A DNA stretch of 10,394 nt from an uncultured Lachnospiraceae bacterium (lineage in GTDB: Bacteria > Bacillota > Clostridia > Lachnospirales > Lachnospiraceae), in assembly GCA_910578825.1 (NCBI GenBank), contig CAJTSB010000046.1, forward strand, positions 9,755 to 20,148, written 5' to 3'. The notes beneath the pieces are model-generated. The model worked only from the letters and a program-made list of their open reading frames with translations. It searched no databases and was not told where the DNA came from. Both the position numbers and the translations under genes were made by a program. Shown piece by piece: positions 1 to 5,882 of the stretch; position 1 is the first letter of the stretch, and each line of letters opens with the position of its first letter.

Positions 1-635
1 GAAAAAATATTAAGATTAAAAAGCAAAAGGGAAACAGCAGATTAAAACTTTATTTGGTATCAAAGGATTCAGGAAAAAGGGGAAGGATAGTTACAAAAAA
101 AGTGACAAAATTACCTGTTGTAGCAAAAGAGAAGATTTTGAAAAGTATGGCAAGACCTAAAATTCAAAGGATCATAACAAGCGAAGATAAGGTGGTCGAA
201 GTTAGCGGAAAAAAGGGAACAACACTTGTGATTAGAAATGAAAAGAAAATGTTGAAATCAATAAAATTTAAAAAGAATGAGAGTAAACATATAATGATAC
301 CAAAACAGAAAAGCGGGATTTTATATTTTTATTTGAAAAAGGGAAGTAGCAGAGGAAAAATAGTTTCCAGAATTATCAAATTGAAAATCAACTCCACTAG
401 TATTTATGTGAAAGGAGAACTTGGATCCGAGATTTATTTTAAGGGGGCTAATGGGTGGCGCCATCTTGGAACATCCATTAGCAAAAAATGGAACAGTTTT
501 TTCTTTGGTATAGACTATAATGATATAGAATGTGAGTATTTTGAGGTATATTTAAAGGATGCATGTGGTAATGAGAGCGAAAGAGTAAGGGTTAAGAATC
601 CCTTCCAGGAACTTCCGGATCCGCCAAACATTTAA
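1..635 (+). CDS. Secreted-type Ig-like repeat protein, 5' end outside window
   Basis: This gene is cut by the left edge. The frame stays open to base 3 and aligns without a break to the middle of the next gene's product (KNIKIKKQKG here, KNVKIKKQRG there), so the in-frame TTG at 54 is not the true start. About 210 residues are visible: the end of one beta-rich module, a second module (TTLVIRNEKK, then LYFYLKKGSSRGK) and a third ending in YLKDACGNESERVRVKNP. The AGN.S-type ending is common in bacterial Ig-like domains. The product is very rich in Lys and Arg. Compared with its neighbour it lacks a short linker between modules 2 and 3 (neighbour: DVTAPKMPEV) and the DNA is more AT-rich, so the duplication is not recent. 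By analogy it is probably exported and carries a signal peptide upstream of the window. Function unknown; a role at the cell surface is only inference. Confidence 0.8.
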   Translation, partial: KNIKIKKQKGNSRLKLYLVSKDSGKRGRIVTKKVTKLPVVAKEKILKSMARPKIQRIITSEDKVVEVSGKKGTTLVIRNEKKMLKSIKFKKNESKHIMIPKQKSGILYFYLKKGSSRGKIVSRIIKLKINSTSIYVKGELGSEIYFKGANGWRHLGTSISKKWNSFFFGIDYNDIECEYFEVYLKDACGNESERVRVKNPFQELPDPPNI

Positions 636-712
636 TGTGATAAGCAGGGAAAATGTGGAGGAAGTTATGTAGCTTAAATGGAAGTAGCAATGAGCGAGAG
701 AAAGGAGAAATC

Positions 713-1624
713 ATGAGACGTACAACCAAAAGTATATGTTCACTTTTGCTGGCAGTCATGTTTATCTTGTTATCTGCACAGCCGAAAAACGTTGACGCGT
801 GCAGTCTTCCGCCCTCAGAGTGGCGGTTTTCGCCAAAGGTTCTGATAGGGGAAGTTACGGAGAGTACCACATCTGTCCCGGTTTATGTGTTCAAGGACAC
901 GACACTGTACATCAAAAATGGCAGTAAGGTTGTCTATAAGAAGTTTTATGCCAATGAGGGTCTCAAAAATGTAAAAATAAAAAAACAGAGGGGCAGAAGT
1001 AAATTAAAATTTTACCTGATTGCAGAGGCATCTGGAAAGAGTGGCGATGTGGTAACGCGCAGGGTGACAAAGCTCCCGATAGTTGCACCGGAGAAGGAAA
1101 GTTCATCTATACAAAAACCCATTGTGCAAAAGAGAATTACGAGTGAGACAACGAATGTTCAGGTCAGGGGCAGAAAAAATACAACGCTTGTGATCAAGAA
1201 TGAGAAGAAGACATTGAAAAAGGTTGAATTTAAGACAGATGGAAAAAAACAGATAACAATTCCGGTGCAGAAAAAAGGGTCGCTGTATTTTTACCTAAAA
1301 AAAGGAAACCGCAGGGGAAAAGTGGTTTCCAGAAAAATCAAAGATGTGACTGCCCCGAAAATGCCTGAGGTAAAGATTTCCTATAGCCAAATCAAAGTAA
1401 AAGGGGAAGTCGGGACAAAGATTTATCTGAAGGGTTCGAGAGGCTGGGAAATGCTTGGAGTTGTCTTGGAAAAGAAATGGAATACTTTTCAGGCTGGATT
1501 GGATTATTTTAATACAGAATGTGAATATTACGAGATATATTTAAAAGACGCTGCAGGGAACAGGAGCGAGAAAATAAAAATTAAGAATCCATATCCGGGT
1601 CTGCCACCACAGGTGTCTGTATAG
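713..1624 (+). CDS. Secreted basic protein with three Ig-like modules
   Basis: The product has 303 residues from the ATG at 713, which has AAAGGAGA at 701-708 at good spacing. An in-frame ATG at 653 would only add a polar tail before the signal peptide, so I rejected it. Residues 1-30 are an export signal: MRR, a hydrophobic core at about 8-22, then VDAC, with likely cleavage near residue 29-30. Cys30 is not in a good lipobox (Asp at -2), so lipidation is doubtful. Three beta-rich modules follow at roughly 45-125, 138-212 and 218-292. Modules 1 and 2 share DTTLYIKNGSK/NTTLVIKNEKK and a KLKFYL/SLYFYL strand. Module 3 ends in YLKDAAGNRSEKIKI, typical of bacterial Ig-like folds. The protein is strongly basic, with no LPxTG, no C-terminal anchor and no catalytic motif. 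It is a tandem paralogue of the gene ending at 635 and a hairpin terminator follows. A role in the envelope, or in binding an acidic polymer, is possible but unproven. Confidence 0.85.
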   Translation: MRRTTKSICSLLLAVMFILLSAQPKNVDACSLPPSEWRFSPKVLIGEVTESTTSVPVYVFKDTTLYIKNGSKVVYKKFYANEGLKNVKIKKQRGRSKLKFYLIAEASGKSGDVVTRRVTKLPIVAPEKESSSIQKPIVQKRITSETTNVQVRGRKNTTLVIKNEKKTLKKVEFKTDGKKQITIPVQKKGSLYFYLKKGNRRGKVVSRKIKDVTAPKMPEVKISYSQIKVKGEVGTKIYLKGSRGWEMLGVVLEKKWNTFQAGLDYFNTECEYYEIYLKDAAGNRSEKIKIKNPYPGLPPQVSV

Positions 1625-1666
1625 AATGTGGGAAATAATCAGGAATGAAGTAAGTGTGTGAAATCG

Positions 1667-1714
1667 AAAATCCCCGTTTCCATTCACGATATGTGGATGG
1701 AAATGAGGATTTTT
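1667..1714. terminator. Bidirectional hairpin terminator between convergent genes
   Basis: Arms 1667-1687 and 1693-1713 form a 21-position stem with one C-A mismatch (two G-U wobbles when read as + RNA), around the 5-base loop GATAT. The + strand ends in a T5 run and the - strand in a T4 run. It lies between the Ig-like gene ending at 1624 (+) and the coiled-coil gene ending at 1730 (-), so it can stop both. Confidence 0.8.
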
Positions 1715-1729
1715 ATCAACTTGTAAAAA

Positions 1730-2212
1730 CTATGAAATTTTTTGCAGTCTTTCGCTGTGTTCAGATACGACTTTTTTCAGCAGGTCAATATCGACGAAAG
1801 CGTCTGCCATTTTATCTGCATAATCTTTGTAACGACTATATGTAGTTGTGTAGCAGGATTCAATTGTGTTCAGTCGTGGCAGAACAATATTTTCCTGAAT
1901 CAATTTTATGTTATGTACATCACTCTGTAAAGAAGTGATGTCGCCTTTCATGGAAACGATGTCGGCTTTCATGAAATTAATATCATCTTTCATGGAAACG
2001 ATGTCGGCTTTCATGAAATCAATATCATCTTTCATAAAAACAATGTCAGATTTCATGTCGTCAATATCATCTTTCATGGAAACGATATCACCTTTTATGC
2101 TTTGAATATCACTTTGCATTTCGTGAATATTTTTCTCGATAGGTATGAGTCTTGTGTCAAGTTTCCTGTCCATAATATCAGCTATGGCAAGTAACAATTC
2201 ATTATCTGTCAT
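1730..2212 (-). CDS. Coiled-coil protein with 14-residue repeats, function unknown
   Basis: The product has 160 residues and starts at the ATG ending at 2212, with AAGGAGT at 2221-2227 nine bases upstream. Residues 1-22 are a short acidic/hydrophobic head (NELLLAIADIMDRKLDTRL). From about 24 to 107 the sequence follows a clear heptad pattern with Ile, Met and Val in the core positions, for example DIVSMKDDIDFMKAD repeated with small changes. About 50 residues after this contain SRYKDYADKMADAF and a second short heptad stretch. There is no signal peptide or membrane segment, so it is probably a cytoplasmic rod that forms dimers or trimers. The repeat unit is two heptads, encoded by a 42-bp tandem DNA repeat. 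The gene has its own sigma-A-type promoter (2255-2283) and ends at the shared hairpin at 1667-1714. Similar rods occur as uncharacterised proteins in Firmicutes; I cannot assign a role. Confidence 0.85.
   Translation of the reverse strand: MTDNELLLAIADIMDRKLDTRLIPIEKNIHEMQSDIQSIKGDIVSMKDDIDDMKSDIVFMKDDIDFMKADIVSMKDDINFMKADIVSMKGDITSLQSDVHNIKLIQENIVLPRLNTIESCYTTTYSRYKDYADKMADAFVDIDLLKKVVSEHSERLQKIS
1949..2116. repeat. 42-bp tandem repeat, four units, inside the coiled-coil gene
   Basis: The units are 1949-1990, 1991-2032, 2033-2074 and 2075-2116. The first two differ at a single base (T or C at 1978/2020). The third and fourth have drifted more. The period of 42 bases equals 14 residues, two heptads, so gain or loss of a unit keeps both reading frame and coiled-coil register. 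The repeat encodes residues 33-88 of the coiled-coil protein. The near-identity of two units suggests a recent duplication by slippage or unequal recombination. Confidence 0.9.
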
Positions 2213-2254
2213 TTTATCATACTCCTTCGTGTGCCAGCAGTTTGGGATTTCATA

Positions 2255-2283
2255 AGTATATCATATCCAGAGTAAAAAGTCTA
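2255..2283 (-). promoter_or_regulatory. Sigma-A-type promoter of the coiled-coil gene
   Basis: On the - strand, TAGACT (-35, 4 of 6 matches) and TATACT (-10, 5 of 6) are separated by exactly 17 bases. The -10 is preceded by TGA, close to an extended -10. It lies about 40 bases upstream of the start codon ending at 2212 and downstream of the antiporter stop, so this gene can be expressed apart from the antiporter. Confidence 0.6.
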
Positions 2284-2316
2284 TTGTCTAATAAAAAATA
2301 ATTCACATTTAGAGTA

Positions 2317-3906
2317 TTATTTAAAAATAACAACAGTGTCATTCGCATGGATGACGGTACTTCCCTGGGGAATGATATTTTCATCTCCACGTTTGATTAA
2401 GGCGATCAAAATATTTTCCGGGAGGTTCAAATCTGCAATGGAAGAATTGCACCAATTATGTCCGGGTTCAACGAGGATTTCTTTTAATTTCCCATCATGT
2501 TCCTCGCGGAAGGAGGGAACGCTTAAGATGAGCGTATCGCCGGCAAGGATGGTTGTATTACCCCGTGGAATCAGGGTATCGTCCTCGCGTTTGATCATCA
2601 GGGCAAGCGAACCGGTAGGAAAACTGACGTCCTCTATCCTGCGGTTTTCCCAGTTGTGCCCGATGGGAATGTACATTCGCATTAGGGTCAGGTCTGAATC
2701 ATCCTGATAATCGTTGAAGGTTTTGCGGATATCGGAGCTGTTATCTACCATATCAAGCTTTCTGGCAACCATAGGCAGAAGAGAGCCCTGAATGGCGACG
2801 GAGAGCAGAGAGATAAAAAATACAACGTGGAACAGATCGTGTTCGAGGCTGGTTCCGCCTGCAATTACCATGATGGCAAACACAATGGACGCTGCACCGC
2901 GCAGACCGGACCATGATACCAGCAGACACTGCCGCAGAGAAGAGCCAAAGGGCAGTAGAATTAAAAATACAGCCACAGGTCTGGCAAGGAACGTCAGAAA
3001 AAGCGCGATAAACAATGCCGGGAACAGTAATTCTGGCAGCAGGTGGGGAAAGGACAGAAGCCCAAGCAGGAAAAAAATCAAAATCTGGGCAAGTCCGGTG
3101 ATGCCGTCAAAAAAGTGTACCAGCGTGATCTTGTTGTTGATATTGCTGTTTCCAAGCAGAATCCCGGTAAGATAGACGCTCAGATATCCGTTTCCGCCTA
3201 ATACAGCAGGAAGTGCGTAGGAGAGTAGCACGAGGGCAATCACGAAGACGGTGTCCATACCAAGGGTGATTAAGTCATCTTTTTTGAGGGCAAGAATGCC
3301 GAGCCATGCACAGGCAATGCCGATGCTGACGCCAATGCCAATCTGTGTGAGCATCATAACAGGCACCGAGGTATCGCTGTTGCCGGAAATCATGGCAAGC
3401 GCGACCATTGTCAGCATATATGCTATGGGATCGTTACTGCCGCTTTCAATTTCTAACAGAGGCGCGGTGGAGTCTTTGAGGTTCAGGTTCTTGGAGCGCA
3501 GAATGGAAAATACGGATGCTGCGTCGGTAGAGCTTAAAACTGCGCCAATGAGAAAGCTCTCAGAAAAGGAAAAATGCAAAATCTGATAACAGAAGAAACA
3601 GGTCAGGAAAGCGGTGATGATAACGCCCAGCGTGGAGAGCAGGACGGCTTTTCCCGCAACAGGACGCGCAGTCTGCCATTTCGTTCCGAAACCGCCGTAA
3701 AACATGATAAAAATCAACGCGATAGTACAGAGTTGTTCTGTCATCGTATAGTTGTTAAAAGAAATTTTAAACAGCCCGTCGGAGCCGAATACCATACCAA
3801 GAGCCATGAAACACAGCAAAGCAGGCATTCCAAATTTGCTGGAAAAGCGATTTGCTATGATGCAGGATAGGATAACGGCACAGCATAGAAGAAGCATAAT
3901 TGCCAT
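2317..3906 (-). CDS. Potassium/proton antiporter, CPA1 (NhaP2/CvrA-like), two TrkA_C domains
   Basis: The product has 529 residues from the ATG ending at 3906, with AAAGGAC 6-7 bases upstream. Residues 1-380 form a polytopic CPA-type exchanger of about 12-13 hydrophobic segments. Family hallmarks are FGSDGLF (40-46), FYGGFGT (69-75), SSTDAAS (125-131, with the ion-binding Asp128), ESGSNDP (154-160, with Asp159 matching the conserved ND motif) and SGLRGAAS (333-340). Two similar domains follow at about 405-465 and 473-529. Each carries GHNW, then an ALxIKR strand, IP.G.T.I and a DT.I ending: these are TrkA_C (RCK_C) regulatory domains, which in this family are thought to bind a small ligand. 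The expected role is to exchange cytoplasmic K+ (or Na+) for H+ at the membrane, for osmotic and pH balance. The cation is inferred from the family. A strong terminator upstream (3955-4004) implies its own promoter, which I could not identify. Only a weak AT-only hairpin follows the stop codon. Confidence 0.93.
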   Translation of the reverse strand: MAIMLLLCCAVILSCIIANRFSSKFGMPALLCFMALGMVFGSDGLFKISFNNYTMTEQLCTIALIFIMFYGGFGTKWQTARPVAGKAVLLSTLGVIITAFLTCFFCYQILHFSFSESFLIGAVLSSTDAASVFSILRSKNLNLKDSTAPLLEIESGSNDPIAYMLTMVALAMISGNSDTSVPVMMLTQIGIGVSIGIACAWLGILALKKDDLITLGMDTVFVIALVLLSYALPAVLGGNGYLSVYLTGILLGNSNINNKITLVHFFDGITGLAQILIFFLLGLLSFPHLLPELLFPALFIALFLTFLARPVAVFLILLPFGSSLRQCLLVSWSGLRGAASIVFAIMVIAGGTSLEHDLFHVVFFISLLSVAIQGSLLPMVARKLDMVDNSSDIRKTFNDYQDDSDLTLMRMYIPIGHNWENRRIEDVSFPTGSLALMIKREDDTLIPRGNTTILAGDTLILSVPSFREEHDGKLKEILVEPGHNWCNSSIADLNLPENILIALIKRGDENIIPQGSTVIHANDTVVIFK

Positions 3907-3954
3907 ATGATTGTCCTTTCTTTGGTGTTTCTTGTGTTTGATACAAATAATAAG

Positions 3955-4004
3955 AATAAAAAACCCCCACTTCCATGTACTATCATGCGTGAAAGTGAGG
4001 GTTT
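3955..4004 (-). terminator. Rho-independent terminator after the 194-residue protein gene
   Basis: Read on the - strand, the arms 4004-3991 and 3974-3961 pair over 14 positions with no mismatch (two G-U wobbles) around a 16-base loop, followed by TTTTTT. It lies 59 bases after the stop of the gene ending at 4063 and 54 bases before the antiporter start, so the two - strand genes should be separate transcripts. Confidence 0.85.
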
Positions 4005-4062
4005 CCTTGTTGCTTTCAGCTATCTTCCATTGTTACATGCAAAATGCTGTTATCAATTCAAA

Positions 4063-4647
4063 TTAAGCCTTTGGCTCAACGCCTGCCCAATCATCAAACT
4101 TGGACATTACAGCGTCGTATGTTCTCTGGGAGATATCCGGTAACTTGGATCCCCAGGATTTGGTAGCTGCCTTAAAGCCTTTTTCAAATGCAGCGCGCAT
4201 CTGTTCTGCCTTCTCAGGATCGTCTCCTACCAGACCTTTTGCAAATTCAATAATACGGTCGGAAGTCTGCTCTACACCCCAGTATCCATCATCTGCGATA
4301 TCTTTCTGTGCCTGAGCCTTCACGTCAGGAGTAACGGTGAAATCGCCTTTTGCGAGGAAACGCCACATGTCGTCCGCCTGTCCGATTTTGTTACCCTGAT
4401 TGCCCATCATCTGCTGTACCAGACTTCTCAGCTGGGAAGTTCTGTCTTCTGCATCTTTCTTTAAACGAGCGATGACATCTTCTTTGGCATAGGTAGCCTT
4501 TGTAGAGGAAGTGCCCTTGTTATATACGACACCTTCTTCTTTTTCTTTCTTGTCTTCCGCTGCTTTCTTAGCGTCTGTGTTCGCGTTGGCTGTTGTCTGA
4601 TATGTTGGGGTATAAGCTGTTGTGCTGTTTACACCATATACACTCAT
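4063..4647 (-). CDS. Uncharacterised DUF5610-like protein under a sigma-28-type promoter
   Basis: The product has 194 residues from the ATG ending at 4647, which follows AAGGAGGG (4655-4662) at ideal spacing. A longer in-frame ATG ending at 4707 sits at the predicted transcription start and has no ribosome site, so I rejected it. Residues 1-50 are polar and low complexity, rich in Thr, Asn, Lys and Glu, and probably disordered. Residues 54-115 are helical. Residues 120-188 form a conserved-looking helical domain: YWGVEQTSDRIIEFAKGLV, then GDDPEKAEQMRAAFEKGF, then SWGSKLPDISQRTYDAV and FDDWAGV. This resembles the pattern I recall for DUF5610; the family name is from memory and not checked. There is no signal peptide, membrane segment or catalytic motif. 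A sigma-28/SigD-like promoter upstream suggests expression with flagellar and motility genes. It is a single-gene unit with its own terminator. Function unknown. Confidence 0.88.
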   Translation of the reverse strand: MSVYGVNSTTAYTPTYQTTANANTDAKKAAEDKKEKEEGVVYNKGTSSTKATYAKEDVIARLKKDAEDRTSQLRSLVQQMMGNQGNKIGQADDMWRFLAKGDFTVTPDVKAQAQKDIADDGYWGVEQTSDRIIEFAKGLVGDDPEKAEQMRAAFEKGFKAATKSWGSKLPDISQRTYDAVMSKFDDWAGVEPKA

Positions 4648-4712
4648 AATATTTCCCTCCTTGGCAATATATTTGGTTGTCCGTAACCTTGGATTTATAG
4701 TTCTCATTACTT

Positions 4713-4739
4713 ATATCGGAAGAGGAAGGAAAAAATTAA
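4713..4739 (-). promoter_or_regulatory. Sigma-28 (SigD/FliA)-type promoter
   Basis: On the - strand, TTAATTTT, an 11-base spacer, then TCCGATAT. The flagellar sigma consensus is TAAAGTTT-N11-GCCGATAA in enterics and TAAA-N15-GCCGATAT in Bacillus. The -10 half matches the Bacillus form at 7 of 8 positions and the -35 core at 3 of 4, with exact spacing. The predicted start lies near 4706, giving a leader of about 60 bases before the ATG ending at 4647. Confidence 0.62.
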
Positions 4740-4803
4740 CACTGTTCCTAAAAAATAAATGCGATTCACGAAGGAGGGAAATTGCAGGTTTCTCAGAAAA
4801 AAA

Positions 4804-4832
4804 TTGACGGAAACGTTTCGAATGGTTAGAAT
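4804..4832 (+). promoter_or_regulatory. Sigma-A promoter of ispE with a palindrome in the spacer
   Basis: TTGACG (4804-4809) and TAGAAT (4827-4832) are 17 bases apart, each 5 of 6 to consensus. This is the best sigma-A promoter in the window. Transcription should start near 4839, about 34 bases before the ispE ATG at 4873. The spacer holds the perfect palindrome GAAACGTTTC (4810-4819), which has the central CG typical of LacI-family operators and could be a repressor site. Confidence 0.72.
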
Positions 4833-4872
4833 AGAAGTCAGAATCAGGGAATTGAAACAGAAGGAGAAATCG

Positions 4873-5742
4873 ATGTTGGAGATAAGATTGAAAGCGCTTG
4901 CAAAGATTAATTTGGGGTTGGACGTTTTAAGGCGCAGGGAAGACGGTTACCATGAGGTGCGCATGGTGATGCAGACGCTTAAGATGTACGATAAGATTAC
5001 TATCAAAAAAACGCATGAGCCGGGAATACAGATAAAGAGCAACCTCTTTTATGTGCCGGAAAATGAGAACAATCTGGCATACCGCGCAGCAAAATTGTTG
5101 ATGGACGAGTTTCAGCTGAAAGAGGGAGTCTTTATTGATTTACAAAAGTTCATTCCGGTTGCAGCAGGAATGGCGGGGGGGAGCGCCGACGCCGCGGCAG
5201 TGTTGTACGGAATAAACCGCATGTTCCAGCTAAGGCTGTCGAAACAGCAATTGATGAAACGCGGCGTGCAGATTGGCGCGGACGTGCCCTATTGCATTAT
5301 GCGCGGGACAGTTCTCGCAGAGGGAATCGGAGAGCAGCTTACGCCTCTGCCTCCCATGCCTTCATGCAGCGTCGTAGTCGCGAAACCGCCTATTAGTGTT
5401 TCTACCAAATTTGTCTATGAAAATCTGGAGCTTGACAAGGTTGACAAACACCCGCAAATTGACATTCTGCTGGAGGGACTTCGCGAGGGGAATCTGCATA
5501 AAGTTGCCGCCCATATGGGAAATGTGCTGGAAACAGTGACGATTCCCAATTATCCGGTGATTGCTGAGATTCGCGGGCAAATGCTGGAGACAGGCGCGCT
5601 CAATGCCATGATGAGCGGCAGCGGGCCGACTGTGTTTGGCTTGTATGAGGATGAGGAACTGGCGCAGAAAGCTTACGAAAAACTGCGTGAGGGATCCCTT
5701 GCAAAGCAGGTGTATCTGACTGGAATCTATAATACAAAGTAG
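4873..5742 (+). CDS. ispE: 4-diphosphocytidyl-2-C-methyl-D-erythritol kinase
   Basis: IspE is a cytoplasmic GHMP-family kinase. It uses ATP to phosphorylate the 2-hydroxyl of CDP-methylerythritol, the fourth step of the MEP isoprenoid pathway. The product has 289 residues, the usual length. The ATG at 4873 has AAGGAG at 4861-4866. The open frame extends back to 4759, but that start lies upstream of the promoter at 4804-4832 and is not used. Visible motifs are AKINLGL (10-16, with Lys11 at the active site), the glycine-rich ATP loop PVAAGMAGGSADAAAVL (95-111), GADVPYC (135-141, with catalytic Asp137) and the third GHMP motif MSGSGPTVFG (247-256). All key residues are present, so it should be active. 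It stands alone between its own promoter and the terminator at 5793-5822, and is divergent from the sigma-28-type gene. Confidence 0.96.
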   Translation: MLEIRLKALAKINLGLDVLRRREDGYHEVRMVMQTLKMYDKITIKKTHEPGIQIKSNLFYVPENENNLAYRAAKLLMDEFQLKEGVFIDLQKFIPVAAGMAGGSADAAAVLYGINRMFQLRLSKQQLMKRGVQIGADVPYCIMRGTVLAEGIGEQLTPLPPMPSCSVVVAKPPISVSTKFVYENLELDKVDKHPQIDILLEGLREGNLHKVAAHMGNVLETVTIPNYPVIAEIRGQMLETGALNAMMSGSGPTVFGLYEDEELAQKAYEKLREGSLAKQVYLTGIYNTK

Positions 5743-5792
5743 TACAAGAGGAATAAAAAGGAAAAATTCGGTAACGATATATAGTAATGGAG

Positions 5793-5822
5793 AAAAGGAT
5801 AAGAATTGTCTTATCCTTTTTT
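5793..5822 (+). terminator. Rho-independent terminator after ispE
   Basis: Arms 5793-5803 and 5810-5820 form a perfect 11-bp stem around a 6-base loop (AATTGT) and run into a T6 tract (5817-5822). It lies 50 bases after the ispE stop and 60 bases before the ger operon, isolating the germination genes from ispE transcription. Confidence 0.9.
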
Positions 5823-5882
5823 GTGTCATAGGAAATGTAATGCAGTTTCCTGTGGTGTAAAGACAAAAATTAGGAGGAATTT

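Noticed and set aside
54..635. TTG at 54 as the start of the first gene
   Set aside because: The same frame is open to the window edge and the upstream codons align with the paralogue, so the gene starts outside the window.
653..712. Longer start of the second Ig-like gene at 653
   Set aside because: It would put 20 polar residues before a clear signal peptide, and the ribosome site fits the ATG at 713.
1908..2105. Open frame on the + strand through the 42-bp repeat (Met/Phe/Ser-rich)
   Set aside because: It mirrors the coiled-coil gene's repeat on the other strand and shows no protein-like pattern of its own.
1949..2116. CRISPR-like repeat array
   Set aside because: The repeats are directly adjacent with no unique spacers and are explained as coding heptads.
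2300..2322. AT-only hairpin overlapping the antiporter stop as a terminator
   Set aside because: The stem is seven A-T pairs with a 13-base loop; too weak to call.
4648..4707. N-terminal extension of the DUF5610-like protein
   Set aside because: Its ATG coincides with the predicted transcription start and has no ribosome site.
4771..4829. Small peptide behind AAGGAGGG at 4771-4778, starting at the TTG at 4782
   Set aside because: It would be 15 residues, lies upstream of and across the ispE promoter, and has no visible promoter of its own.
4759..4872. N-terminal extension of IspE
   Set aside because: It lies across and upstream of the ispE promoter; the family starts at the ATG at 4873.
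5751..5778. GAATA-N14-GGTAACGAT as a sporulation promoter for the ger operon
   Set aside because: The -10 has a mismatch at a fixed position and a strong terminator (5793-5822) lies between it and the A gene.
5362..5829. Long - strand open frame across the end of ispE
   Set aside because: It is antisense to a well-conserved gene and its sequence resembles no protein family.
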